The notes beneath the pieces are model-generated. The model was given only the letters and a program-made list of their open reading frames with translations. It had not been told where the DNA came from and did no database searches. A program made the translations under genes and the position numbers. Positions 9,701 through 18,007 of a stretch of DNA of 64,000 nucleotides are shown here, in pieces. Positions within the stretch are counted from its first letter, which is position 1. Every line of letters starts with the position of its first letter. This DNA comes from JAFDCJ01 sp049669725 (GTDB lineage Bacteria > Desulfobacterota > Desulfobacteria > Desulfobacterales > JAFDCJ01), in contig JBATKU010000735.1 in NCBI GenBank assembly GCA_049669725.1, positions 18,308 to 82,307 on the forward strand, given 5' to 3'.

Positions 9701-10083
9701 AGAATTTCATAGATTTTATCCATGATAGTGTAAGTCTCTTCGATACCAAGTTTTTCTAACAGCCCCGTAAATCCCTCCATATCAGCGAACAATACCGTGA
9801 CCTGTTTGCGCTCTCCTTCAATTCGGTCTTTTTGCGCAAGGATTTTCTCTCGCAGGCCTTCAGGCAGATATTTTTGGATATTTTTTAACTTTTCTTCATA
9901 AGAAAGCCCTCTGGAGATTTGCCCGATGGGTTCGATCAGCTTAAATCCGCATTTTTCACAAAATTTACTTGCGGGTAAATTGAGATGGTGGCATTGGGCA
10001 CAGGTGAATTCCAATTTGTCGCCGCATTCAACACAAAAGTTAGCCCCGGAACGATTTTCTAGGCCGCAATTCGGGCATTTCAT
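6712..10083 (-). CDS. Giant regulator: zinc ribbons, class III cyclase, AAA ATPase, TPR repeats
   Basis: The 1123-residue protein starts with two CxxC…CxxC zinc ribbons (residues 3-45), followed by a class III nucleotide cyclase domain (about 92-275) that retains both metal aspartates (FADMEGF near 101, TGDG near 145), Lys217 in the purine pocket and the NLASR motif. An AAA/STAND-type ATPase follows (Walker A GVGKS at 327-331, Walker B-like VMAIEDLHW). The C-terminal third is helical with TPR-like repeats. It should make cAMP (or cGMP) in response to a signal sensed by the ATPase/TPR part. The architecture is common in Deltaproteobacteria, but the ligand is unknown. It is monocistronic. Confidence 0.85.
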   Translation of the reverse strand: MKCPNCGLENRSGANFCVECGDKLEFTCAQCHHLNLPASKFCEKCGFKLIEPIGQISRGLSYEEKLKNIQKYLPEGLREKILAQKDRIEGERKQVTVLFADMEGFTGLLEKLGIEETYTIMDKIYEILIHKVHDYEGVVNEMTGDGIMALFGAPIALEDAPQKAVRTAYAIHKKMAKFSERMKLKKGQTLPIKMRIGIHTGPVVVGTLGNDLRMEFKAVGDTVNLASRMEGLAEPGTTCVSEETFKLTEGFFRFEALGEKMIKGKEKPVTIYRFIAPSTRITRFDVSAERGLTPFVGRQRELDLLLEGFERSMDGHGQAFSIIAEAGVGKSRLLYEFRKAVSNEDIAFFEGKCLSYSRGDAFHPIIDILKSAFGIREDDGDVEIIAKSSKALKFLGADEASTLPYLLELLSVKNSGIDAIQMSPEAKKERTIDVLNKVVLKYSKYRPWVMAIEDLHWIDKSSEDSFKYLLENILDSKVFLIFTYRPEFVPAWGSRPYQSRINLNRLSNRETLVMVSHLLGTEKLDENLTNLILEKTEGIPFFSEEFVRSLIDLKIAIKKNGVYCLAKDFQDMTIPLTIQDIIMARVDTLPKGAKDLLQTGAVIEREFSYRLLKRVTSLQKQVLLSLLSVLKDSELLYEREKFPETVYIFKHALTREVIYESILTSRKKIHHEQIGDAVEEIYQDEIEKHYGVLTEHYIACENSEKGAKYSRLAERQAEKAALLADAIDYAQKRIGCLEKLPQTDMVLKEIIDARTVLGLYSIQSGFHAEANNAVAPVVKLAETLAYKHRLSQIYTIIGSYKYMVEEDFPGAFKNLEEALNISGESNDMVSSLFSNFWLAVVRSVNCEFEKAGVHMTRALEINMAANSHWGVSIIKSNLSYFIHYFRGHVKKSHQTSSEALEGANESGDIFSKAMASVCHGISCYGRGFFDKAILHLTEGCKFCDKIRLIIFHGLAHFFLGEAFFEIGNFKESENNYKQAIEILEHNRLIPSWKNVSKSAIARIKVINNEPGFDLNTLVGYADVNKARIWDGWIRRNMAEILLNIDDQHLDVAEKWINKAIEADSNNGTLLNLGRTYALYAELHKRKGNGNNAIAVLNKAIEVFKDCGSDGFLKRAEKRLASIG

Positions 10084-10276
10084 TGGTGGGCTCCTATGAT
10101 GAAAAGCTGATTAACAGAAATGAGCAAGAGATAGGATGATTTTTCTATATAAAATTTGAAATTTGAAGTCAAAGTTAAAAATTGTGCCAATATTTTTTAT
10201 GAGGAAATTTGAAATATGAATTAAACCTTGCAGCGATCGGGATGTTGAATTAAACAGAAAGGAAATCAGCGGCTGA

Positions 10277-10504
10277 AAGAACTATCGAAAATATGATTCA
10301 CCTTTTTTCTCCAGAGGAATGATCATGTACACGGAGCCAAATATCCGCCGGCAGGGAATCGGCGGAAAACTCCTGAAAGAAGCGCTATCGTATTCAAAGC
10401 AAAAAGGGATCACCCACGCGACGCTGCATGCGTCCCGATCAGGAAAATCCCTGTACGAATCCCATGGGTTCAATGACACCAATGAAATGAGAAAGAAACT
10501 CTGA
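10277..10504 (+). pseudogene. GNAT acetyltransferase, N-terminally truncated
   Basis: The open frame encodes only the second half of a GNAT fold: the beta-4 strand MIMYTEP, the acetyl-CoA pyrophosphate loop RRQGIGGKLL, and the C-terminal LYESHGF segment. Complete proteins of this type have about 145-170 residues. Here an in-frame stop at 10274 ends the frame just upstream, and the ATG at 10319 would give only 61 residues. The acceptor-binding N-terminus is missing, so this is most likely a decayed or 5'-deleted gene. The stop lies 25 bases before the QueG-like gene. Confidence 0.65.
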
Positions 10505-10529
10505 GGCTTGAAAGGACCTGGGTTGGAAT

Positions 10530-11333
10530 ATGACAAGCAACATTACGGTTGATGGATTGAGAAAGTTTGCTGAAAACTATGTGGCAGAGGAACAGAATCG
10601 GCTGGGTAGCGACGGGTGTTGGCAGACACCGTTGCTGGTGACTGCTCCTGCTGATTCACGCTTTGATCAACTGCCGCAGATTGCGGCCGATGACCATGCG
10701 CTTCCAGAAGATCTTCTGCCGGGGGCACAATCGGTAATTGTTTTTTACATTCCGTTTAAAAAAGAGCTGATAAAAGAAAATCGCAAAGGAGATCTGCCCT
10801 GCCGCAACTGGGGCCTGGCATATGTTCAGACCAACGATTTGATAGGACGCCTGACCGAGGCACTGGGAGACCTGTTAAAAAGGCATGGATTTAAATCAGG
10901 GTTGACGCCCGCGACCCACAATTTTGATGAAACCAAACTGATGGCCCGCTGGTCCCACAAACACCTGGCCCATCTGGCAGGCCTTGGCCGTTTCGGGATC
11001 CACCATATGATGATTACGCCGGTGGGTTGTACCGGTCGTCTGGGAAGCCTGGTGAGCGAGGCGGAGCTGGGAGACCATCCGCTGATTGAGACCCATGAGG
11101 CCTGCCTGCTCAAAGCCGGTAAAGAATGCGGCCAGTGTATCAAGGCCTGTCCGGTGGCGGCCCTCAGCGAGGAGGGCTTTGAAAGACGGCTTTGCTGGGA
11201 TCGGCTGACTGAAAACCGGCGAACCCTGGATTATTTGGCTGATCTTCCTGATTCTACACACATATGCGGCAAGTGCGTGGCTTTGATGCCCTGCAGCTTT
11301 AAAAATCCGGTGGCGCAAAAAGATGCCGGATAA
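10530..11333 (+). CDS. QueG-like ferredoxin-type iron-sulfur protein
   Basis: The 267-residue protein resembles the C-terminal part of epoxyqueuosine reductases and related 4Fe-4S proteins. One cluster motif is CGQCIKACPVAAL (about 194-206); a second Cys group is CGKCVALMPCSF near the C-terminus. It is shorter than QueG (usually 340-380 residues). The N-terminal part (VIVFYIPFKKEL, later HLAGLGRFGIHHMMITPVGC) resembles the DUF1730 region that helps bind cobalamin in that family. It may be a paralog with another redox role rather than the tRNA-modification enzyme. The last 11 bases overlap azlC, suggesting co-transcription. Confidence 0.7.
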   Translation: MTSNITVDGLRKFAENYVAEEQNRLGSDGCWQTPLLVTAPADSRFDQLPQIAADDHALPEDLLPGAQSVIVFYIPFKKELIKENRKGDLPCRNWGLAYVQTNDLIGRLTEALGDLLKRHGFKSGLTPATHNFDETKLMARWSHKHLAHLAGLGRFGIHHMMITPVGCTGRLGSLVSEAELGDHPLIETHEACLLKAGKECGQCIKACPVAALSEEGFERRLCWDRLTENRRTLDYLADLPDSTHICGKCVALMPCSFKNPVAQKDAG

Positions 11334-12099
11334 TCAACCCGGGAGAGAACATCCCAAATACATCCCCCCAATTGCGATGAACTCAGTAAAGGATAGTGGC
11401 TCCGGCCACAGCCATAAATTTGTTTCCCGGGGCATGGCGGCCGCATGGCCCATTTGTCTGGGATATATGCCTATCGGTCTGGCCTTTGGCGTGCTGGCCC
11501 AGAAGGCGGGGCTGTCGTTTCTGGAAATCGGCTTGATGTCCATATTGGTTTTTGCAGGCAGTTCCCAGTTTATCGCCGTGTCCATGCTGGCAGCCGGGGC
11601 TTCGTTATTTTCAATCGTTGCAACCACGTTCATTGTTAATTTAAGGCATTTTTTAATGAGTTCGGCCCTTGCTGTTTTTCTGAAAAATGCCGACAGAAAA
11701 AAGCTTTCCTTTTTTGCCTATGGCGTGACCGATGAAAGTTTTGCCGTCAATCTTTTCAAATTCAGGGATTCCCAATGGGATTTAAATTCGGCTTTGGTGA
11801 CCAACTACACGGCCAATTTTGCCTGGATTATTACCACGGTGCTCGGGGGCATTGGAGGTCAATTTATTCCGGCCCATGCCTTTGGTATTGATTATGCCCT
11901 TATCGCCATGTTCATATGTTTGCTGGTTTTTCAACTAAGAGGCTATCTTTATGTCTTCACGGCCGTGATCGCCGGAATAATCGGCGTATTCCTGTCGATG
12001 TTAATACCGGGAAATTCATACATCGTTATCGCCTCGATGACCGCTGCTGCCATCGGTGTGGTTTTAAAAAAGAAGCTGGGTTCTGGAGAAAAACGATAG
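11323..12099 (+). CDS. azlC: AzlC-family branched-chain amino-acid exporter, large subunit
   Basis: The 258-residue membrane protein has the AzlC signature region after a hydrophilic N-terminus (PICLGYMPIGLAFGVLA near residue 45) and about five or six further hydrophobic segments. AzlC and the small AzlD subunit form a transporter that exports branched-chain amino acids and toxic analogues. The next gene starts 1 base after the stop and encodes AzlD, which confirms the assignment. The first ATG overlaps the upstream gene by 11 bases; an internal ATG at 11377 is an alternative start but has no better ribosome site. Confidence 0.85.
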   Translation: MPDNQPGREHPKYIPPIAMNSVKDSGSGHSHKFVSRGMAAAWPICLGYMPIGLAFGVLAQKAGLSFLEIGLMSILVFAGSSQFIAVSMLAAGASLFSIVATTFIVNLRHFLMSSALAVFLKNADRKKLSFFAYGVTDESFAVNLFKFRDSQWDLNSALVTNYTANFAWIITTVLGGIGGQFIPAHAFGIDYALIAMFICLLVFQLRGYLYVFTAVIAGIIGVFLSMLIPGNSYIVIASMTAAAIGVVLKKKLGSGEKR

Positions 12100-12100
12100 G

Positions 12101-12424
12101 ATGGTGTCTACAGAATATATGGCAGTCATTTTGGGGATGGGGCTTGTGACTTTTTTGCCGCGCTGGCTGCCGCTCATTTATCTCACCAAACGAAGTCTGC
12201 CTTCATGGCTGGTTGAGTGGCTGGATTTTATTCCGGCGGCAATCTTAAGTGCGATCTTGCTACCGGCACTGGTAACCGACAGCGCCGCCCGATCTGTTGA
12301 CCTTTGGCGGCCCGAGTTCATCGTTGCCATCCCGACTTTTGTGTTCGCCATTTTAACCAAATCCCTGGGCGGAACCGTGATCGTCGGAATGGTGCTCTTT
12401 GGACTTGCGCAGAAGTTCTTCTAA
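12101..12424 (+). CDS. azlD: AzlD-family branched-chain amino-acid exporter, small subunit
   Basis: The 107-residue protein has four hydrophobic helices, with the conserved TFLPRWLPL near the first helix and a buried basic patch (LTKRSLPSW). It pairs with AzlC, encoded one base upstream. The 3' end overlaps by 4 bases with the convergent ABM-domain gene, leaving no room for an independent terminator. Confidence 0.85.
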   Translation: MVSTEYMAVILGMGLVTFLPRWLPLIYLTKRSLPSWLVEWLDFIPAAILSAILLPALVTDSAARSVDLWRPEFIVAIPTFVFAILTKSLGGTVIVGMVLFGLAQKFF

Positions 12425-12705
12425 TCATATTCATAGATTTCGTATCTTGTCTCCTCCCCCAGCAACTGATCAATTTTGTCCTGAATTTCAGCACGTTCTT
12501 TGCTCTGCAGCCATTGATTCCAGTAAAATTCTGATTGCCATTTGGTGACCACCAGGCTTTCGGCGGGTTGGTCGACCCGTTTCAAGGTTTCACCGGCGAC
12601 ATATCCCGGCGTACCCATGGTCACCCCCCGTAATTGATTGATCAATAACTTCAAATCATCAACCTTGTCTGCGGGTACGTTTCTTCTTATATGAATCTTG
12701 ATCAT
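12421..12705 (-). CDS. ABM-fold (antibiotic biosynthesis monooxygenase-like) small protein 1
   Basis: The 94-residue protein has the dimeric ferredoxin-like alpha/beta fold pattern of the ABM family: beta strand IKIHIRRNVPA, a helix, then the PGYVAGETL and VVTKWQSEFYWNQWLQSKER segments. Family members include heme-degrading and quinol-oxidising monooxygenases, but many have no known activity; no heme ligand pattern is clear. The gene 12 bases upstream encodes a paralog with the same layout, so they form a duplicated operon pair. Confidence 0.75.
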   Translation of the reverse strand: MIKIHIRRNVPADKVDDLKLLINQLRGVTMGTPGYVAGETLKRVDQPAESLVVTKWQSEFYWNQWLQSKERAEIQDKIDQLLGEETRYEIYEYD

Positions 12706-12717
12706 TGCCAGAGCTCC

Positions 12718-13014
12718 TTAGCGGGTCTTTATATACCTGTAAATAAAGTAGTCGGTGGTGACACCCGGGATAGAATCTATCCTGGATTGAATTTTCTTTC
12801 TTTCCTCACTTTCATACCAGGCCTGCCAGCTTTCTAAGGTGAACCAGGAGCTGATGGCAACTATTTCATTGGTATCGTCGATGGATTTTAAGTATTCTCC
12901 TGAAATATAGCCCGGTTGCTGGGGGACCTGGCGTCTAATCTCCTTGATGCTGCGAAAAAGTTCCTTTTCCTTGTTTTTCGGACATTTTCGTTTAATTAAA
13001 ACTTTAACAGCCAT
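12718..13014 (-). CDS. ABM-fold small protein 2 (paralog)
   Basis: The 98-residue protein is aligned end to end with its downstream neighbour: VKVLIKRKCPK, then QQPGYISGEYL, then AISSWFTLESWQAWYESEERKKIQ. Conserved aromatic residues in the W-x-W-helix region and the GE-x-L turn mark the ABM family. The gene has an AGGAGG-like site before ATG and is separated by 12 bases from the second copy, so both are probably translated from one mRNA and could form a heterodimer. The function is not known. Confidence 0.75.
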   Translation of the reverse strand: MAVKVLIKRKCPKNKEKELFRSIKEIRRQVPQQPGYISGEYLKSIDDTNEIVAISSWFTLESWQAWYESEERKKIQSRIDSIPGVTTDYFIYRYIKTR

Positions 13015-13263
13015 TTTAGCCCTCCTTCCTCGCTTTTTAGTTAGCGATTAAAAGATTACAGCATCAGTTATTTGGGAACATAGACAATCAGTTTTGCGAT
13101 AGTCAGCAGTTTAAATTTAACGTTCGCTGTCAGAAGAGTTATAGCGTACGTGAGACACTGTGCAGAAAGTTTCGCGGTGGAGTCATAGGAAAATTAAGAT
13201 CGAACTGTCATAGGTGCAAGCCGTGAACCCACAGTTAAACAATCTGGGTTCATTTGTCAACTT

Positions 13264-14991
13264 CTACACCGCTATTGCCATCTGGCGCTTGTACAGCTGA
13301 CTATAAAGACCGCCTCGCTGCAGTAACGTTTCGTGTTTGCCGGTCTCAACAATGCGGCCTTGATCGAGGACAATGATTTTGTCGGCGTTGCGAACCGTGC
13401 TCAGACGGTGAGCGATGACCAGGGAGGTACGACCCTCAAGCACCCTTTCCAGGGCCTGTTGAATTAAAAATTCGGCTTCGGCATCCACTGAAGAGGTGGC
13501 TTCATCTAAAATAAGAATACCCGGGTCGGCCAGGATGGCCCGGGCCAGGGCCAAGCGCTGTTTTTGCCCCCCGCTGAGTTTAACCCCCCGTTCACCGATC
13601 TCGGTGTCATACCCTTCCGGCAACTGCATGATGAATTCGTGGGCATTGGCGGCGTTGGCGGCCTGGATAAGTTCGTCGCGGGTGGCATCCGGTTTTCCAT
13701 AAAGTAGATTTTCAACCACGCTGTTGTTAAACAGAAAGGAGTCCTGCAGCACCACGGCGACCTGTTGTCGCAATGAAGACAGCTTGATTCGGCGCAAATC
13801 ATGACCGTCGATCGTAATTTTTCCCCTGCTGGGGTCGTAAAAGCGGCAGATGAGATTGGCAATACTGGTTTTACCTGCGCCGCTGGGACCGACCAGCGCC
13901 ACCATTTCTCCGGGAGCCATCTCAAATGCAATATCGTGCAGGACCTTATCACCGGTGCCATATCGAAAGGCTACCTCATCAAAAACCATCTTGCCCCGAA
14001 TCATGGGCAGGTCAATGGCCTCGGGGGCATCCCTGACTTCGGTGATTTCGTCCAGAATTTCGAAAAATCTTTCACCGGCCGCAATTGCTTCCTGGAAAAT
14101 ATTGTCGACTTCGGTCAGACGATTGATGGGTTCATAAAAGGAGGTTGTGTAGGAGAGAAAAGCTACCAGCGTTCCCAGGGACATTTCTCCTTTTACTACC
14201 ATAACTGCGCCGACACCGAGCACGATCACCGATCCCATGGCCCCCAGAAATCGTATGGCCGGGAAAAAGACGGACCAGTAGCGGATGCCTTTCACCCGCG
14301 CCTGGTAATAGCGCTCACTTTCGGTCGTAAAGCGCTGGCGTTCCATCTCCTCCCTGGCGAAAGCCTGAATCACCCGGATGCCGGAAAGATTGTCCTGGAG
14401 TTTGGCATTGATGTCTCCGAGACGGGCGCGGACACTGCGATAGACGGGACGGATTTTGGTGTTGTAATGCCGCAGGGCAACAGCCAGGATCGGAACCGGT
14501 ATCAGAACCAGCGCGGCCAAGCGCCAGTCCAGCACAAAAAGTATAATGGATCCGCCGATCAAACGGATCAGATCGACGGCCGTCAATGCGGAACCATGGG
14601 TAACAAAATGCTCCAGGGCACTAAGATCATTGGTCACCCGCGACATCAACTCGCCGGTGGAAGTGCGTTCAAAAAATGATAGGGACATTTTCTGCAAATA
14701 GGCATACAGCCGGACCCGCAGATCAAATATAAATTTTTCACCCAAGGCATGGCGAATGTAATTATCACCGATCTGAACCAGCTGGCCCAAGGCATAGATA
14801 CCTACCAGAGCAGCAATCAGAGCCCCCAAGTATTTGAGATTAAACGCGCTGATGACCCCATCGATAATTTCTTTTTGAAAAAGCGGCGGCACCAGCTCCA
14901 GTCCCGCCCGCCCGACGAGTAAAAACGCACTTAGTATCAATGTTTTCCAGTAAGGCATTAAAAGAAGAAAAAGTCTTCTCAGTATATGCAT
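13264..14991 (-). CDS. ABC exporter half-transporter (MsbA/multidrug type)
   Basis: The 575-residue protein fuses a six-helix exporter membrane domain (about 1-315) to an ATPase domain (about 330-570). The ATPase has Walker A GPSGAGKT, signature LSGGQKQR, Walker B LILDEATSSVD and the H-loop IAHRLSTV, so it should be active as a homodimer that exports lipids or drugs. The intracellular loop motif FFERTSTGELMSRVTND is typical of lipid/multidrug exporters. It stands alone downstream of an empty 270-base region. The substrate is not evident. Confidence 0.85.
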   Translation of the reverse strand: MHILRRLFLLLMPYWKTLILSAFLLVGRAGLELVPPLFQKEIIDGVISAFNLKYLGALIAALVGIYALGQLVQIGDNYIRHALGEKFIFDLRVRLYAYLQKMSLSFFERTSTGELMSRVTNDLSALEHFVTHGSALTAVDLIRLIGGSIILFVLDWRLAALVLIPVPILAVALRHYNTKIRPVYRSVRARLGDINAKLQDNLSGIRVIQAFAREEMERQRFTTESERYYQARVKGIRYWSVFFPAIRFLGAMGSVIVLGVGAVMVVKGEMSLGTLVAFLSYTTSFYEPINRLTEVDNIFQEAIAAGERFFEILDEITEVRDAPEAIDLPMIRGKMVFDEVAFRYGTGDKVLHDIAFEMAPGEMVALVGPSGAGKTSIANLICRFYDPSRGKITIDGHDLRRIKLSSLRQQVAVVLQDSFLFNNSVVENLLYGKPDATRDELIQAANAANAHEFIMQLPEGYDTEIGERGVKLSGGQKQRLALARAILADPGILILDEATSSVDAEAEFLIQQALERVLEGRTSLVIAHRLSTVRNADKIIVLDQGRIVETGKHETLLQRGGLYSQLYKRQMAIAV

Positions 14992-15132
14992 GTGTTACTC
15001 CTGTGTGCGAATATCGGCGAAAGATTTACATTGGCAAAGGGCGGACAAGCCCAAAGATGCGGCAGGGAGTATAAAAAAAGATGATCTGAGTGTAAAGAGT
15101 TGTTTTTTTACAATACTATCAATGCAATAGGT

Positions 15133-15852
15133 TCATGACGATATGTATTTTTGGGGATCTGCCATAAATTCCCTGTAAATCCGATAGTGGTCCGTATCTT
15201 CATAGGCAATTTGTTTGACCGGCGCGTCGTCAAAGGAAAGGATCCGGGTTCCGGGACACGCCAGCAAAATAGGTGAATGGGTGGCGATGATAAATTGGGC
15301 CTGACCGCTGCGCCCGGCCTCCTTGAGCAATTCCAGCAACTCCAGCTGACTTTTGGGAGACAGCGCTGTTTCCGGCTCATCCAGGATATACAGCCCTTTA
15401 ATTTTCAAGCGTGATTTAAAAAAGGCCATCAGGCTCTGGCCGTGGGACTGAGCCATCAGGGACTTGCCGCCGAAATATTCCAACAACCCGGGATCCATGG
15501 TCAGCCACTCATCCAAAATGCGGGCAAAATTGTTAAAAATGTCCGAGCCGAAAAAGGACCCGTTCACCCTGCGGCCGGTGGCCCATTCAATGCTGATGGT
15601 CTGGTACAGAGCATTTTCATAGGGGCTGGCATTGTAGCGCGGCCGAAGAATTCCCTGCCAGATATAGATGCCGCATTTGCGGGTGATGGCTTCCACCAGA
15701 GTCGACTTTCCGGAGCCGTTTTCGCCCACAAAAAAAGTCACCGGCGTGTCCAGCTCAATACTGCGGGTTTTCTGGAATAGTTCCAGATTAAAGGGATAGT
15801 GGTCCCGGGTCGGGTATTTATCAGGGTTTAACATTACTTTTTTAAGATGCAC
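15133..15852 (-). CDS. RecF/SMC-like AAA ATPase, compact
   Basis: The 239-residue ATPase has an ABC-type head: Walker A GENGSGKST (about 43-51), a Q-loop region, Walker B LYILDEPETALSP (about 155-167) and the H-switch IIATHSPIL. It lacks a coiled-coil arm, as in the compact predicted ATPases annotated as AAA family or COG3910. These are thought to act on DNA or on partner proteins, but their role is unresolved. It starts with GTG behind AAAAGGAG and lies 14 bases after the MATE gene, in an operon padR-MATE-ATPase. Confidence 0.75.
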   Translation of the reverse strand: MHLKKVMLNPDKYPTRDHYPFNLELFQKTRSIELDTPVTFFVGENGSGKSTLVEAITRKCGIYIWQGILRPRYNASPYENALYQTISIEWATGRRVNGSFFGSDIFNNFARILDEWLTMDPGLLEYFGGKSLMAQSHGQSLMAFFKSRLKIKGLYILDEPETALSPKSQLELLELLKEAGRSGQAQFIIATHSPILLACPGTRILSFDDAPVKQIAYEDTDHYRIYREFMADPQKYISS

Positions 15853-15866
15853 GGGAGAATCTCCTT

Positions 15867-17264
15867 TTACACTTTTTGTAGTTCTGCAGACTTACGGTTG
15901 ATGGTGAAACTCGATCGGACATTTGCCAGTTCATGCCTCAGCCAGAGTGCCACCACCACTGTCTCGGCGGCAGTGGTGGCCAGCTTGATCCACCATACTG
16001 ATTGAATCCCCCAGCTGAAATAGACCGGCAGCGTAAACACAAGGCCAGCAAACAGGGCATTATCCGCCACCGCGCCAACCAGGCTGGGATAGGTTTTCCC
16101 CAACCCCTGAAAAGCCGTCGACGCCACCATGATGGTCCCCACCATAACAAACCCGATGGCAAATATTCTTAAATATATTACGCCGAATTGAATAACCTCA
16201 GCATTGCTGCTGAAGATGCTGATAAAAGTGTACGGATACAGCAGGCAAATTGCGGTGCAGCCTATCATGAAAATCATGGAAATCAACCAAGCAATCCATA
16301 GGGTTCCTTGTATTCGCGGGAATTTCCGAGCCCCATAATTCTGGCCGACAATGGCGGCCATGGCCGAGGCTACTGCAATGACAGGGATATATATACCCTG
16401 CAGAATTCTAAACCCGATGCCGATCGACGCCAGCGCAGCGGTGCCGTAACTGCTGATGACCCGATAGGTGATCATTAAATTGGCGGCCAGCAGAAAATGA
16501 TTCATGCCCGACGGGACCCCGATATACAGGATCCTTTTAATAATTTCTGGATTAAAGCGCCATCTCCCTTTTAAATTAAGGTGGAATTCTTTGAAAAAAA
16601 TCAGATAACCGTAAATTCCAAGCGCATAAATCTGAGAAATTAAAGACGCTATTGCAGCACCGCGCACTCCTAATGCCGGCAGGCCCAGCCAGCCGAAAAT
16701 GAGAAGGGGATCCAGAACTATATTTAAAATATTTCCCTGGAGCATGATTATCATCGGGATCCTGGTATCCCCCATCCCGCGGTAACAATTGCCGATGACA
16801 TAGAGTAGAATCATGAACAAAAAGGAGATCGAAAAGATCTGAAAGTATTGAATACCCCATTGAAGAGATTTACCGCTGCCGCCGAAAAATTTAATGTAAT
16901 AAGGGGCGATCAGGAAACCGGCTACTGCCTCAGTAATACCGATCACGAGGGCCATCAGAAGGCTTTGTTTAAACACCTGTGCTGCGTGGTTATAATCTTT
17001 GCGGCCAAACGCCTGGGCAATCAGCGCCATGCCGCCGGTTCCCAGGATCGTGGAAAATCCCAGGTGGATGAAAAAGGCGTTGCTCGAAATGGAAAGTGCG
17101 GCAACAGCATCAGATCCCAGGCGTCCCACGAAGTATATATCCACCAATAAATAAACGGTAAATAAAACCATGCTGATGGTCACCGGCACGGCCAGCTTTA
17201 CCAGTGTTTTGAGAATAGGACCTTCCGTGAGGTCAAGACGTTTCGTAGGTCGTTGATTTTTCAA
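15867..17264 (-). CDS. MATE-family multidrug efflux transporter
   Basis: The 465-residue protein has twelve hydrophobic segments in two homologous halves and the MATE N-terminal region (GPILKTLVKLAVPVTISM, then DIYFVGRLGSDAVAALS). MATE proteins export cationic drugs or metabolites using Na+ or H+. It lies 6 bases downstream of a PadR regulator, which very probably represses it until a toxic inducer binds. The compact ATPase is the third gene. Confidence 0.85.
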   Translation of the reverse strand: MKNQRPTKRLDLTEGPILKTLVKLAVPVTISMVLFTVYLLVDIYFVGRLGSDAVAALSISSNAFFIHLGFSTILGTGGMALIAQAFGRKDYNHAAQVFKQSLLMALVIGITEAVAGFLIAPYYIKFFGGSGKSLQWGIQYFQIFSISFLFMILLYVIGNCYRGMGDTRIPMIIMLQGNILNIVLDPLLIFGWLGLPALGVRGAAIASLISQIYALGIYGYLIFFKEFHLNLKGRWRFNPEIIKRILYIGVPSGMNHFLLAANLMITYRVISSYGTAALASIGIGFRILQGIYIPVIAVASAMAAIVGQNYGARKFPRIQGTLWIAWLISMIFMIGCTAICLLYPYTFISIFSSNAEVIQFGVIYLRIFAIGFVMVGTIMVASTAFQGLGKTYPSLVGAVADNALFAGLVFTLPVYFSWGIQSVWWIKLATTAAETVVVALWLRHELANVRSSFTINRKSAELQKV

Positions 17265-17270
17265 TTTATA

Positions 17271-17846
17271 CTATTTTTCAATTTTTAAATGGTTCGAATT
17301 TGATTCCATTTGATTTAGCGAGGCTATCGCTTCTTCCGCCCATTTAATATATGCCCTATTTACATGTTCCCCATAGCCAAAGGCCAGCCGCCAGAAAGGC
17401 ATATTGGGGTCATCGATATCCTCACTATTAAACCGCCTTTTTAATATTTCAATCTCTTTTAGATCGTTTATCTGAAGGTCCCGGAAGCGTTTTATTTGAA
17501 TGATGTTATCTGCAACCGAAATCTGTTTGCCGAACATTAGCTTCAATAGGGTTTCATGACGCCCGACGTACCGCCCGGTAGGTTCCATCAGCCACTGCTG
17601 AAGTTCCTCACGTCCATTTTTTGTGAGGACGTAAATGTGGCGGTCCGGTTTGCCCTCCTGTTTATGGACGGATTTGGTGGCCAGCCCTTCTTGAGCCAGT
17701 CGTTTCAATATGGGATAGATCTGGCCGTAGCTTTCACTCCAGAATCCGGCCACATTTTGTTCATAGAATTTTTTAATATCATAGCCCGACATGGGACCGT
17801 AAGACAATATTCCCAGAACAGCGTATTTGGTTTTATTTTTTTTCAT
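17271..17846 (-). CDS. PadR-family transcriptional regulator
   Basis: The 191-residue protein has the PadR winged helix at its N-terminus (AVLGILSYGPMSGYDIKKF, then the recognition region SYGQIYPILKRLAQEGL) and a C-terminal helical dimerisation domain of the Vir/AphA-like type (NMPFWRLAFGYGEH). Such repressors usually control an adjacent efflux pump, and here the MATE gene follows after 6 bases. A sigma-70-like promoter with an AT-rich palindrome lies directly upstream, consistent with autorepression. Confidence 0.85.
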   Translation of the reverse strand: MKKNKTKYAVLGILSYGPMSGYDIKKFYEQNVAGFWSESYGQIYPILKRLAQEGLATKSVHKQEGKPDRHIYVLTKNGREELQQWLMEPTGRYVGRHETLLKLMFGKQISVADNIIQIKRFRDLQINDLKEIEILKRRFNSEDIDDPNMPFWRLAFGYGEHVNRAYIKWAEEAIASLNQMESNSNHLKIEK

Positions 17847-17860
17847 GATATGCTCTTGTT

Positions 17861-17903
17861 AATATATCTGTATGATATATATCAATCAGATATTTACTGT
17901 CAA
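17861..17903 (-). promoter_or_regulatory. padR promoter with overlapping palindromic operator
   Basis: TTGACA at 17903-17898 and TATATA at 17881-17876 with a 16-base spacer form a strong promoter for padR. The -10 lies inside the perfect palindrome GATATATATC (17874-17883), which is part of a wider imperfect inverted repeat (ATATATC…GATATAT). This is the expected position of a PadR autoregulatory site. No footprint data exist; it is inferred from position and symmetry. Confidence 0.5.
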
Positions 17904-18007
17904 GAAAAGTTGGGAAAAATTGTAACTATTGCTTGACAAAGTCTGGGAAGTAATGAGTGGTATCATAAACATAAAATTGCCCCGCAACACAATAAGGAGG
18001 TGCAAAA

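Noticed and set aside
13801..14679. 292-codon plus-strand frame opposite the ABC exporter
   Set aside because: Long antisense shadow; the minus-strand gene has every ABC motif.
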